A program made the position numbers and the translations under genes. The notes below the pieces were generated by a model. The model saw nothing but the letters and a program-made list of their open reading frames with translations, was not told the origin of the DNA and did no database searches. Shown in pieces: positions 47,475-55,974 of a stretch of DNA of 64,000 nt. Position 1 is the first letter of the stretch. Each line of letters begins with the position of its first letter. Origin of the DNA: Pseudodesulfovibrio cashew (GTDB lineage: Bacteria; Desulfobacterota; Desulfovibrionia; Desulfovibrionales; Desulfovibrionaceae); the NCBI RefSeq assembly GCF_009762795.1, contig NZ_CP046400.1, positions 2,519,501-2,583,500 on the forward strand, given 5' to 3'.

Positions 47475-49145
47475 CTACTCGGTTGCGTCCTTGCGTTTGC
47501 CCTGGTGGACTCGATTCTGAAAGTGCTGGAGCATTTCCTCGGTGTCGATGACCAGTGCATCCGATTCGCCCATCATGCCGTAGCCGAGGATGGGGATATG
47601 GAAAATCTCCTCCACGGGCACGGTGAAACCGGTGATGACCACCTGCTGCTGTCGGAGCACTTCGTCCACAAGGATGGCGGCCTTGTAATCGCCCACACGG
47701 ACCACAATGGCCTGGGCCATGCGGATGTCCTTTACTTCGGGCTCCAGGTCGAGCAGGTCGGCCAGACGGAGCAGGGAGTGGACCTCGCCCCGTACGTCCA
47801 CGGTCTCGCGTCCGTCGGGCAGCTCCACCACCTCGTGCAGCTTGGGCATGTAGATTTCGACCACGTCGCGGCTGGGTACGATGTAGGTTTCGCCGCCGAC
47901 CCTGGCAACCAGGGCATCCACGATGCCTTCGTTGGCCGAGCGGTCAAGCGGAATGGAAATGGTGAAGGCCGCGCCCTTGCCCAGTTCGCTCTCGATGGTC
48001 ACGTCGCCGTCGAGGGTGTTGCGGATGGAGTTGACCACGGCGTCCATGCCCACGCCTCGTCCCGAGACGTCGGTAATCTTTTCGGCGGTGGAGAAGCCGG
48101 ACTGGAGCACGAAGTTGAGGATTTCGTCCTTTTCGTATTCCTTGTCTTCTTCTGCCAACCCTTTTTCAATGGCCTTGTTCAGGATGCGATCCGGGTCGAG
48201 GCCCTTGCCGTCATCCTTGACCTGGATGAAGGCGCTGTCGCCCTTGCGCCAGGCGGCCAGGGTGACGTTGCCGGTGTCGTTCTTGCCCGCCTGCTTGCGG
48301 CCTTCCGCGTCCTCGAGGCCGTGGTCAACAGCGTTCCTGAGCAGGTGAACCAGAGGTTCGTTGAGGGATTCGACGATGGTCTTGTCCAGAGCGAGTTCGT
48401 CTCCGCGAACAACAAAGTCGAGCTTCTTGCCGATCTTTTGGCTCAGTGATTTGACCAGGCGGTGCATGGGCATGAAAATCTGCTTGAGGGGTACCAGCCG
48501 GATGGCGTCCACTTCCTGTTGAAGCTGGCTTATGACGTTGTCCAGTTCGCGCAGGGAGGCGGTTACCTGGGCCAGGTTGGAGGTTCCGCCCTGGGCGATG
48601 ACCGCATAGGTAACCATAAGCTTGCCCACCAGTTCGATGACTCGGTCCAGGGAGTCAGTGGGTACGCGGATGGAGGAGATGGCCTGGGACGCAGTCTGCT
48701 TCTCCTGCTTGGGCTTGGCGGCCTTGGGTTCTTTCTGCTTGGCCTCGGGTTCATCGGTCTGTTCGGGGACTTCCGCCTCGGTGCTCTCCTCGGGTGCTTC
48801 AAAGGCCTTGGCGGCTTCTTCCTCGTTTTCTTCCATCGGAGCAGTGGCCGAGCTTCCGGTCTCCATCATGCCCATGGACGCCGTGTTATCGAGCTGGCCG
48901 CTCAGGGCGAACAAAAATCTTTTCTGGGCCTCGCACACGCCAAGCATGGCCGTGACGATGTCGTCGTTCAGCGGGGTGATTCCTTCCGTCAGCATGTCAA
49001 GGATAGCGATGACGCCCGCGCTGGACAGCTTCATGTGTGTCAGGCCGAGCGCTTCCACGGCGTCACCGACGCTCTGGCCGGTATCCGCCACGTCGAGAAT
49101 CTGTTTCTCGATGTCTTCGATGCACTGTATAATGCTTTCCTGCAT
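47475..49145 (-). CDS. cheA: CheA-type histidine kinase without a usable Hpt histidine
   Basis: A 556-residue CheA homologue: dimerisation helix pair (about 158-220, SSIRVPTDSLDRVIELVGKL), ATPase with LVHLLRNAVDHGLED, VKDDGKGLD and DVSGRGVGMDAV, and a C-terminal CheW-like domain (HSLLRLADLLDL, VVITGFTVPVEEI). The N-terminal 90 residues look like an eroded P1 domain: the phosphotransfer AHxxKG motif is absent, and only THMKLSSAG remains. A low-complexity Glu/Ala/Lys linker follows. The Hpt histidine is in the preceding gene. There is no CheR, CheB or receptor gene here. Confidence 0.85.
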   Translation of the reverse strand: MQESIIQCIEDIEKQILDVADTGQSVGDAVEALGLTHMKLSSAGVIAILDMLTEGITPLNDDIVTAMLGVCEAQKRFLFALSGQLDNTASMGMMETGSSATAPMEENEEEAAKAFEAPEESTEAEVPEQTDEPEAKQKEPKAAKPKQEKQTASQAISSIRVPTDSLDRVIELVGKLMVTYAVIAQGGTSNLAQVTASLRELDNVISQLQQEVDAIRLVPLKQIFMPMHRLVKSLSQKIGKKLDFVVRGDELALDKTIVESLNEPLVHLLRNAVDHGLEDAEGRKQAGKNDTGNVTLAAWRKGDSAFIQVKDDGKGLDPDRILNKAIEKGLAEEDKEYEKDEILNFVLQSGFSTAEKITDVSGRGVGMDAVVNSIRNTLDGDVTIESELGKGAAFTISIPLDRSANEGIVDALVARVGGETYIVPSRDVVEIYMPKLHEVVELPDGRETVDVRGEVHSLLRLADLLDLEPEVKDIRMAQAIVVRVGDYKAAILVDEVLRQQQVVITGFTVPVEEIFHIPILGYGMMGESDALVIDTEEMLQHFQNRVHQGKRKDATE

Positions 49146-49160
49146 TTACTTTCCTTGCTG

Positions 49161-49886
49161 TTACTGCGTCGTGAAGTAGGTGTCTTCGTCAGGGTAGATG
49201 GCGATGGTGTTATCGAATCCCCAGCCGTAGAGCATCTGTTTCGCATCCGGCGAAAGGTGGCAGGCCGCAATCTTGAAAGTGGTTCCCATGCTGGCCACGG
49301 CGGCCCAGGCTGTGGAGCCGAAGGTCAGGACGTCCGAAAGATCGAGGAGAATGCGGTCTCCCGGTTCCACGCACATGATGGCCGACATGATCGGCTTGTA
49401 CTGTGACTCCAGGTGGACGCGGGGGTCCTTGACCCGGAGGATGGTCACCTGGTCGCGGGTCTCCACTTCCACGCCCGCACCGGCGGGGCCGACGTCGGAT
49501 TGACCTGTGCTGGACGCCTCCATGATGAGGGCGAGGACTTCTTCCTGCTCCTCTTCGTCAACGTCGTTGTCGCGAAGTTGCTCCAGAACCTGGAAGATCA
49601 TGTTTACGCCGCGCGCGAGAAGGGTGAGGTTCTCGGGGGAGGATTCGACCTCGCCGGCCTGGACCTTCTTGAGAAAGTCTTCGATCTTGTGCGTGAAATG
49701 GGACGCCGGTTCGAAACCGGCCATGAATCCCGTCACGCCCTTGATGGTGTGTAGCGGGCGGGCGAGTATCTCGATACCCGAGCCGACGTCGTCACCCTCC
49801 AGCATCTCAAGGCCTTCCATGACCTGCGGGTAGTACTTGTCGTTTACCTCGGAAAAGAATTCCTCGATCATCGGATCGTCGTTCAT
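49161..49886 (-). CDS. Hpt-STAS two-domain phosphotransfer protein
   Basis: A 241-residue protein. Residues about 10-110 form an Hpt domain with the phosphotransfer motif LHTIKGVTGF, His46. Residues about 140-235 form a STAS domain: VTILRVKDPRVHLES, ILLDLSDVLTFGSTAWAAV with Ser/Thr at the usual phosphorylation position, and a C-terminal helix. It sits between the receiver gene and cheA (15 bases apart), and probably supplies the histidine that the CheA lacks. The STAS half suggests cross-talk with partner-switching proteins. Confidence 0.8.
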   Translation of the reverse strand: MNDDPMIEEFFSEVNDKYYPQVMEGLEMLEGDDVGSGIEILARPLHTIKGVTGFMAGFEPASHFTHKIEDFLKKVQAGEVESSPENLTLLARGVNMIFQVLEQLRDNDVDEEEQEEVLALIMEASSTGQSDVGPAGAGVEVETRDQVTILRVKDPRVHLESQYKPIMSAIMCVEPGDRILLDLSDVLTFGSTAWAAVASMGTTFKIAACHLSPDAKQMLYGWGFDNTIAIYPDEDTYFTTQ

Positions 49887-49899
49887 GGCACGTCCTGTC

Positions 49900-50295
49900 T
49901 CAGCTGTGCAGCAGTCCGAGTTTTTGCAGTTCTTCGTAGAGCTTGTCCTTGACCACCGGTTTGACAATGTAGGCGGAGGCCTCTCCGTCATAGAAGGTCT
50001 TGATGACCGTCTGCGGATCGTCCAGGGCCGTGGTCATGATTACCTTGGCCCTTGGACGGAGATTCTCTTCGAGCTCCATCTTCCGGATTCTGGCCAGGGC
50101 TTCCATGCCGTCCACTTCCGGCATCATGATGTCCATGAGGATGAGGTCATAGGGTTTGTTTTCAGCATGCGCCAGCTTGAAGGCCTCCACGGCCTCGCGC
50201 CCGTTGACCACGACTTCAATTTCGAACAGGGGAAGAAGAAACGACCTGAGAATCTTGCGGCTCAGGAATTCATCTTCGACAATGAGGGCTCTCAT
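49900..50295 (-). CDS. Single-domain response regulator (CheY-like receiver)
   Basis: A 131-residue receiver domain with the acid pair ED (residues 7-8), phosphorylated D55 in LILMDIMMPEVDG, the TTALDD switch position and KPVVKD with the conserved Lys. No output domain is present, so it acts through protein contacts. GGAGG stands before the ATG at 50295; the longer frame to 50316 is rejected. It starts the minus-strand trio. The upstream gap (50296-50579) holds a TTGACA hexamer (minus strand, 50361-50366) but no clear -10. Confidence 0.9.
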   Translation of the reverse strand: MRALIVEDEFLSRKILRSFLLPLFEIEVVVNGREAVEAFKLAHAENKPYDLILMDIMMPEVDGMEALARIRKMELEENLRPRAKVIMTTALDDPQTVIKTFYDGEASAYIVKPVVKDKLYEELQKLGLLHS

Positions 50296-50579
50296 GCAAT
50301 TCCTCCGTTGGATCAATAAAAGAGGCTTCGATTAATCTTTTCCTATGTAATCGAAAAATTTGTCAATAAGTTGATGAAAAATATAACGGTATCATGTTGT
50401 TGCGGGTGCCGGGTTCGTTCATGCCGTCCGCCGTGGGTATGGCCTCAGTTTTGCCCGTGTTTACGTCGGGTTGAAGCGTCTTGGTAGATACTTTCCCCGT
50501 CCGGACAACGGCTTGTGTCCAGAACGGTTGCCCGGCAGGGACTTGCTAAAATAGGGGACAATCGGCTACCAAGCCGACC

Positions 50580-51170
50580 ATGCGACGTCAAATAACACAA
50601 GCGAGAAAAGAACGTATCGACGCGGTCCTGGCCAAGCGCCAGAAGAATCTGACTCTGGTCATGGACAATATCTGGGACCCGCACAACGTCTCCGCCGTGC
50701 TGCGCAGTTGCGATGCGTTCGGTGTAGCCGACGTGCATCTCTACTACACCACCTCCAAGTGGCCCGAGTTGGGCAAGAAAAGCTCCGCGTCGGCAAAGAA
50801 GTGGGTGCGTCGAACCAGGCACCTCGATGCCGGAGAAATGATCGCCGGGCTCAGAAAGGAAGGCAAGCAGGTTCTTCGGACCGGATTCTCCGCCTCGGCC
50901 AGACCGGTGATGGAATTCAACCTGACCGAACCCACGGCGGTCATCCTGAGCAACGAGCACAACGGTACCGCCCCTGAGATCGCCGAGCTGGTCCCGGATG
51001 AAATCTACATACCCATGTTTGGCATGGTTCAGAGCTTCAATGTATCCGTGGCCGCCGCCATTATACTCTACGAGGCCTCCACCCAGAGGCAGCGGGCCGG
51101 GATGTACGACCAGCCGTCGTTCAACGAGGACGAACTCGCCGAGCTCAGGGCCGAGTGGTACGAAAGATAA
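50580..51170 (+). CDS. trmH: tRNA (guanosine-18-2'-O)-methyltransferase TrmH (SpoU family)
   Basis: Methylates G18 of tRNA. The 196-residue knotted methyltransferase has all three SpoU motifs: MDNIWDPHNVSAVLRSCDAFG, AVILSNEHNGTAPE and YIPMFGMVQSFNVSVAAAI. The size and motif spacing fit the short TrmH form. It is divergent from the chemotaxis trio and is followed by a YrdC-type gene 114 bases on, so it may share a transcript with it. Confidence 0.92.
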   Translation: MRRQITQARKERIDAVLAKRQKNLTLVMDNIWDPHNVSAVLRSCDAFGVADVHLYYTTSKWPELGKKSSASAKKWVRRTRHLDAGEMIAGLRKEGKQVLRTGFSASARPVMEFNLTEPTAVILSNEHNGTAPEIAELVPDEIYIPMFGMVQSFNVSVAAAIILYEASTQRQRAGMYDQPSFNEDELAELRAEWYER

Positions 51171-51284
51171 TGCTTCCCGGTACTTTTTCTGTTGATCGGG
51201 ACGGGTTTCGGGGATACAAAGTCGGCCAGATCACAATCGGACGTGTCCCTCCCGGACACGCATGATGGGAAATCGGAGGAAGCC

Positions 51285-51899
51285 TTGCAGAGCCTGATCA
51301 AAGCCCTGAACAACGGAGAGACCGTTGTCTACCCCACTGAGACCCTCTACGCGCTGGGTTGCGACGGAACCAATGCCGAAGCCTGCGACAAGGTCATCAG
51401 CATCAAGGCCCGAGCAGCCGACAAACCCCTTCCCCTGATCATCGGCGGAGTGGACATGCTCGGTCTGGTCACCAACGACCGTCCCGCCGTGCTGCAGCAG
51501 TTGGCCAGTTCCTTCTGGCCCGGACCTCTTTCCATTCTGGTCAAGGCGTTGCCCTCGCTTCCCTCGGCCCTTTCCGACGAGCAGGGCTACACCTCGGTGC
51601 GCTGGAGCGGTCATCCGTTTGCCTCGGAGCTTTCCAAACGCATGCGAAAGCCCGTGGTCGCCACGTCTGCCAACATGAGCGGCAGGCCTCCGGCAGCTCT
51701 GCCCGAGGATCTGGATCCGGAGCTTCTGGCCCTGGCAGGGGCCGCCTACCTTGATCCGCCGTGGCCCAAGGGCGGCAAGGCCTCCACGGTCATCCGCGTT
51801 TTGGAGTTCAATCGACTGGAAGTGATCCGAGAGGGCGCCGTATCGGTCAAGATGCTGTGCGACAAAGGGTTCTCCGTTTCCATCGCTCGAGTTGAATAA
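51285..51899 (+). CDS. L-threonylcarbamoyladenylate synthase (Sua5/YrdC family)
   Basis: Makes the activated threonylcarbamoyl unit for t6A37 of tRNA. The 204-residue protein begins LIKALNNGETVVYPTETLYALGCD and has ARAADKPLPLIIGG, FWPGPLSILVK, and ATSANMSGRPP, the conserved YrdC segments. I chose TTG at 51285, which has GGAGGA 5 bases upstream and gives the family N-terminus. The frame is open to 51192, but that extension has no ribosome-binding site or similarity. The matching t6A methylthiolation enzyme gene mtaB is at 28.8 kb. Confidence 0.9.
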   Translation: MQSLIKALNNGETVVYPTETLYALGCDGTNAEACDKVISIKARAADKPLPLIIGGVDMLGLVTNDRPAVLQQLASSFWPGPLSILVKALPSLPSALSDEQGYTSVRWSGHPFASELSKRMRKPVVATSANMSGRPPAALPEDLDPELLALAGAAYLDPPWPKGGKASTVIRVLEFNRLEVIREGAVSVKMLCDKGFSVSIARVE

Positions 51900-51956
51900 G
51901 AACCTTTCCGTACTGGTGCTGCTGTGCTAAGGCATGGTTTGAAGGGAGAATTACGA

Positions 51957-53450
51957 GTGAAGCACGCAGCCGTATCCCAAACCCCGCCTATCCTGCTTAT
52001 CGTCGAGGACAGCAAGCTCGTCCGCGGGGAACTCAAGCGCGCCATCGGGAGCGCCTTCGCCTTCCAGATAGAAATGGTCGCCTCCTATGAGGAAGCAAGG
52101 GAATATCTGGATTGGCATTCCAGAGATATCTTTCTCGCCATTCTCGATCTCAATCTTCCCGGTTCCCCTTCCGGGGAGATCGTGGACCTCTTCTGCTCCA
52201 TGCGGGTGCCGAGCCTCGTCCTGACTTCGGATTTCACGGAGACCACCCGTGAACGCATGCAGTCCAAGGAAATCATCGATTATCTGGTCAAGGACGCCCA
52301 TGCGGTCGAAAACGTTCTGGCCTACATCGACCGGCTGTACCGCAACCGAAGCACCAAAGTCATGGTGGTCGAGGATTCCGAGCTGTCCCGCCTGTACGTG
52401 AGCAGCCTGCTCCATCGCCAGATGTTCAAGGTTATCGATGTGCCTGATGCCGAGTCCGGCCTGCGTATCCTGGAGCAGCAGGACGATGTGGGCCTGGTCA
52501 TCATCGATTACGCTCTCCCCGGCATGGACGGCATCGAACTCACCCAGCGGATCAGGGAGAAGTTTTCCAAGGAGACCATGGCCGTCATCGGTCTCTCCTC
52601 GGTCTCGGACACCATGCTCACGGCCCGGTTTCTCAAAAACGGCGCCAACGATTTCATCACCAAGCCTTTCGAGGTGGAAGGGTTTTTCTGCCGCATCAAC
52701 CACAACGTGGAGATGCTGGATTCCATGCGCGCCCTGCGGGACGCCAACATGGTCAAGAACCAGTTCCTGGGCATGGCCGTGCACGATCTTCGCAGTCCCA
52801 TCAACGGGATCAACGGGCTGGCCGAGATGCTGCTCAGCGACATGTGCGGTCCGATAAACGAGGAGCAGCGTGAGATCATCGGGTACATCAGGACCGCCAA
52901 CAGGCAGATGAATGCCCTGGTCAGCGATCTGCTGGACATTTCGGTCATCGAGTCGGGCAAGCTCGAGCTCGTGCTGGATCAGCGTAACCTGCGGGAGGTC
53001 GTGGAGCAGCGGTTGCGAATCCAGGGGTTTGCCGCAAAGCGGAAGAACATCCTGCTTAAACGGACGCTTGAAGACGTGCGCGAGTTTCGTTTCGACCGCA
53101 ACAGGGTGGGGCAGGTTCTCGACAACCTGTTGTCCAACGCCATCAAGTTCTCCCCGGTCAGCGAGGTCATCGAGATCAGCATGGGGGAAGAGGATGGCCA
53201 TGCCGTTATCTGCGTGACAGACCACGGGCAGGGCATCCCGCCAGACGAGGCCGATCTGCTGTTCCAGACCTTCAGGAAAACCAGCGTCCAGCCCACGGCC
53301 GGGGAATCCGGGGCCGGACTTGGACTGGCTATCGTGCACAAGATCGTTCTGGCCCACCGGGGACGGGTCTGGGTCGAGTCCGAATACGGGAAGGGCGCTA
53401 CCTTCTGTTTCTCCCTACCTCTCGATACCTCATCGGATTCCGGCGATTGA
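51957..53450 (+). CDS. Histidine kinase with two N-terminal receiver domains
   Basis: A 497-residue soluble protein. Receiver 1 (about 13-130) has the acceptor Asp in LAILDLNLPG; receiver 2 (about 135-255) has it in LVIIDYALPGMDG and ends with KPFEVEG. Then come a HisKA domain with the phosphorylated His in AVHDLRSPINGI and a HATPase domain with NLLSNAIKFSP and GAGLGLAIVHKI. It has no membrane segment or input domain, so it probably receives phosphate or contacts from other kinases. GTG at 51957 has GGGAGA upstream. No response regulator gene is beside it. Confidence 0.9.
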   Translation: MKHAAVSQTPPILLIVEDSKLVRGELKRAIGSAFAFQIEMVASYEEAREYLDWHSRDIFLAILDLNLPGSPSGEIVDLFCSMRVPSLVLTSDFTETTRERMQSKEIIDYLVKDAHAVENVLAYIDRLYRNRSTKVMVVEDSELSRLYVSSLLHRQMFKVIDVPDAESGLRILEQQDDVGLVIIDYALPGMDGIELTQRIREKFSKETMAVIGLSSVSDTMLTARFLKNGANDFITKPFEVEGFFCRINHNVEMLDSMRALRDANMVKNQFLGMAVHDLRSPINGINGLAEMLLSDMCGPINEEQREIIGYIRTANRQMNALVSDLLDISVIESGKLELVLDQRNLREVVEQRLRIQGFAAKRKNILLKRTLEDVREFRFDRNRVGQVLDNLLSNAIKFSPVSEVIEISMGEEDGHAVICVTDHGQGIPPDEADLLFQTFRKTSVQPTAGESGAGLGLAIVHKIVLAHRGRVWVESEYGKGATFCFSLPLDTSSDSGD

Positions 53451-53547
53451 TGCCGGTTGGTGTTTTCTCCGGCCTCTGGTACAACGGTGCGGCCCGGTGA
53501 GCCAGGAGGCGCGCCGTACGCAGTTACCAGAACAGGAGCGGACAGCC

Positions 53548-54021
53548 ATGGAAGTGAGAAAGCCGTGCCCCCACTGCGGGGAGGATATCGTTTTATTTGC
53601 CAATCCAACGCCCACGGTGGACGTGGTCATCCTCGTGCCCGGCGGCGCTGACGGGGTGGACGGGGTCGTTCTCATCGAACGCATGAACGAGCCTTATGGC
53701 TGGGCTCTGCCCGGCGGTTTCGTGGACGAAGGCGAGACCTGCGAACACGCCGCCGTCAGGGAGATGAAGGAGGAGACCGGGCTGGACGTTATCCTGACCG
53801 GACTTCTTGGCGTGTATTCCGATCCCAAACGTGATCCCAGGAAGCACACCATGAGCGTGGTCTACACCGGCGTGGCGCGGAATCCCGATGCGCTGGCGGC
53901 GGGAGACGACGCGGGCAAGGCAAGAATCTTTCCCTTGGGCGGATGGCCCGAGCCGGTTTTTGACCACGGTAAAATCCTGGCCGACTTTCTGGCGCGCCAC
54001 GACCGCTTCAATCTTCGCTGA
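53548..54021 (+). CDS. NUDIX hydrolase with N-terminal CPHCG motif
   Basis: A 157-residue NUDIX protein: the box reads GGFVDEGETCEHAAVREMKEETGL, with the two glutamates that bind metal. The short N-terminal CPHCG motif with ANPTPTVDVVI could be half of a zinc ribbon, as seen in some NUDIX proteins; a second Cys pair is not visible. It removes nucleoside phosphate groups from some small molecule, substrate unknown. ATG at 53548 has AGGAG upstream; the longer frame to 53320 runs into the kinase gene. Confidence 0.88.
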   Translation: MEVRKPCPHCGEDIVLFANPTPTVDVVILVPGGADGVDGVVLIERMNEPYGWALPGGFVDEGETCEHAAVREMKEETGLDVILTGLLGVYSDPKRDPRKHTMSVVYTGVARNPDALAAGDDAGKARIFPLGGWPEPVFDHGKILADFLARHDRFNLR

Positions 54022-54087
54022 TATGGCGCCGCCCGTTCTAGTAGCGGGGCTACGGCGGCAATGATAAGAAATCAAAGGTACATATAT

Positions 54088-55104
54088 ATGCGGACAATAT
54101 GCATTACCCTGGGCGACCCCTGCGGCCTTGGCCCGGAACTGGTGGCCCGGCACTTCAAGGAGACAGGCGTTCGTGAAGATGAGCGGGTCCTGCTCATCGG
54201 CCCTGAAGCTCCCTTGCTTCGCGAAGATGAGCGCTGTGGCGTTGTTCCCTTTCATGAGCGTCTGGAGCGGCCCGACGACGTCGTCACCCGGGACGCGGGC
54301 GTCTATTTATACGAACCGCCGCAGCTGGCCGGGCTCGAGTTTCCCCTGGGCGAGCAGCGGGTGGAGGGCGGCAAGGCCGCCGGAGAAAGCATGGAAGTCG
54401 CCGTGGCCCTGCTGCGCTCCGGGACGGTGCAGGGGTTGCTGACCTGCCCGCTGAACAAGGCCATGCTCCAGTTGGCGGGGTTCGATTTTCCCGGTCATAC
54501 GGAATTTTTGGCGGAACGGCTCGGCGTGGGGGCGGACAAGGTCTGCATGCATCTTTGCGGACATGATCCAGAGAATCTTTCCGCGCCCAAGCTGCGGGTC
54601 AGCCTTGTGACCACTCACCCGGCCCTTCGGGACGTACCCGGGTTGGTCACTCGCGAGCGCATCCTGCACTGCCTGCGGCTGACGGACGCTTTCGTACGGG
54701 CCATGGGATTTGCCGGTCCGGTGGCGGTCTGCGGTTTGAATCCCCATGCCGGGGAGTCCGGCCGGATCGGAGACGAGGAGGCCCTGACCGTGGAGCCCGC
54801 CATTGAAGAAGCCCGCAGGGAAGGCCTGGATGTGGCCGGCCCCATCCCCGCGGACACGCTTTTTCATTTCGCGGCCAAGGGAGATTATCCCGCCGTGTTG
54901 GCCATGTATCACGACCAGGGGTTGGGTCCCCTCAAGCTGTTGCATTTCAGCGAGGCGGTGAACGTTACCCTGGGGCTGCCCTGTCCGCGTACTTCGCCTG
55001 ACCACGGCACCGGCTACGACATCGCGGGAACGGGCAAGGCGTCCATCAAGAGTTTTCAGGCCGCCTACGACATGCTCAGGCGGCTGGTGGCAGCAGGGAG
55101 TTAG
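54088..55104 (+). CDS. pdxA: 4-hydroxythreonine-4-phosphate dehydrogenase PdxA
   Basis: NAD-dependent step of vitamin B6 synthesis. The 338-residue protein begins ITLGDPCGLGPELV. It has the substrate loop GLLTCPLNKAML with the histidine-rich FPGHTEFLAERL, then GLNPHAGESGRIGDEE and MYHDQGLGPLKLL with the metal-binding His, and TSPDHGTGYDIAG. I chose ATG at 54088, with AAAGG 9 bases upstream; ATG at 54061 is in frame but has no ribosome-binding site. gmhB starts 4 bases later. Confidence 0.93.
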   Translation: MRTICITLGDPCGLGPELVARHFKETGVREDERVLLIGPEAPLLREDERCGVVPFHERLERPDDVVTRDAGVYLYEPPQLAGLEFPLGEQRVEGGKAAGESMEVAVALLRSGTVQGLLTCPLNKAMLQLAGFDFPGHTEFLAERLGVGADKVCMHLCGHDPENLSAPKLRVSLVTTHPALRDVPGLVTRERILHCLRLTDAFVRAMGFAGPVAVCGLNPHAGESGRIGDEEALTVEPAIEEARREGLDVAGPIPADTLFHFAAKGDYPAVLAMYHDQGLGPLKLLHFSEAVNVTLGLPCPRTSPDHGTGYDIAGTGKASIKSFQAAYDMLRRLVAAGS

Positions 55105-55108
55105 CCGC

Positions 55109-55660
55109 ATGGCAAAGCGATATATTCTGCTCGACCGTGACGGCACCATCATCGCGGACAAGCACTACCTGCACGACCCGGATGGCGTGGAGTTGCTGCC
55201 CGGCGCGGTCGAGGGGTTGCGCCGGATGCGTGACCTTGGCTTCGGGCTGGCAGTGCTCACCAACCAAAGTGGCGTGGGGCGCGGCTATTACGACGACGCC
55301 TCGGTGCATGCCTGTAATGATCGGATGCGCGAACTGCTTGCAGAGGAGGGCGTGCGCATAGACGGCGTCTATTATTGTCCTCACTCACCGGAAGAGGCTT
55401 GCGAATGTCGGAAACCGGCACCCGGCCTGATGGAGATTGCTGCGCTCGAACTCGGATTCGATCCAGCCGAGAGCTATATGATCGGCGACAAGACAGCGGA
55501 TATGGGCGTGGGGCGAAGCGTGGGCGCGACCACCATCATGGTGCTCACCGGCAAGGGCGCCGACCACGCGCGACGCTGCCCTGAAATGATCGACCATGTG
55601 GCGGAGGACCTGACCACTGCCGCCTCAATCATCGAAGGTCTTGAGAGAAAGGAACGCTAG
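55109..55660 (+). CDS. gmhB: D-glycero-D-manno-heptose-1,7-bisphosphate 7-phosphatase GmhB
   Basis: HAD-family phosphatase in ADP-heptose synthesis for lipopolysaccharide. The 183-residue protein has the nucleophile motif LLDRDGTI, TNQSGVGRG, the zinc-loop CPHSPEEACECRKPAPG and the Mg-binding IGDKTADMGVG. It fits the Kdo and lipid A genes found on the other strand downstream. It follows pdxA by 4 bases and is followed by a terminator. Confidence 0.92.
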   Translation: MAKRYILLDRDGTIIADKHYLHDPDGVELLPGAVEGLRRMRDLGFGLAVLTNQSGVGRGYYDDASVHACNDRMRELLAEEGVRIDGVYYCPHSPEEACECRKPAPGLMEIAALELGFDPAESYMIGDKTADMGVGRSVGATTIMVLTGKGADHARRCPEMIDHVAEDLTTAASIIEGLERKER

Positions 55661-55714
55661 ACCGTTTCCGAGGGGAAAGGGGATAGCGGGACTTGTGGAT
55701 TTGTCCGTACAAAA

Positions 55715-55743
55715 GTCGGAAACCGCCAGGTTCCGGCTTTTTT
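55715..55743. terminator. Terminator after gmhB, probably bidirectional
   Basis: A 9-base stem (GTCGGA-A-ACC at 55715-55724 with GGTTCCGGC at 55729-55737, one bulged A and one G-T pair) with a GCCA loop and six T. A run of A before it allows use on the minus strand after the small membrane protein gene. Confidence 0.8.
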
Positions 55744-55759
55744 GCGAATAAGGTCTGCT

Positions 55760-55876
55760 TTACCGGTTTGTTTTGCCGGAGGTTTTTTGAGAGAGCCAGG
55801 CCATCACTGCGGCAAAAAGAATTTCGGCGGCGATCATGGGCAAGATCACCCAGCCAATTTCCGTCCAGTAGTTCAT
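55760..55876 (-). CDS. 38-residue single-pass membrane protein
   Basis: A short frame of 38 codons: MNYWTE, then a hydrophobic helix (residues 8-28, GWVILPMIAAEILFAAVMAWL), then a basic tail ending GKTNR. It is supported by a GGGGGGATAAT ribosome-binding site before the ATG and by a consensus-like promoter just upstream (55893-55920). It has no family similarity that I recognise. Small proteins like this often regulate a membrane partner. It is the shortest gene here and is easy to miss; its frame continues into a long antisense frame of the TPR gene. Confidence 0.62.
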   Translation of the reverse strand: MNYWTEIGWVILPMIAAEILFAAVMAWLSQKTSGKTNR

Positions 55877-55892
55877 ATTATCCCCCCTGATC

Positions 55893-55920
55893 AGTATAGA
55901 ATAAGGGAGGGCGATACCAA
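55893..55920 (-). promoter_or_regulatory. Sigma-70 promoter of the small membrane protein
   Basis: On the minus strand TTGGTA (55915-55920) and TATACT (55893-55898) lie 16 bases apart. The start site would be near 55886, so the leader is only about 10 bases and the ribosome-binding site is almost at the 5' end. Confidence 0.6.
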
Positions 55921-55974
55921 CCGCAAAAGTCTTGGTAAAGTATTTTTTATCTACTTCGGAAATTTCGTCGGCGG

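Noticed and set aside
47505-48449. 314-codon plus-strand frame across cheA
   Set aside because: Antisense to the cheA ATPase and CheW domains.
51951-53357. 468-codon minus-strand frame across the double-receiver kinase
   Set aside because: Antisense to a gene with four recognisable domains.
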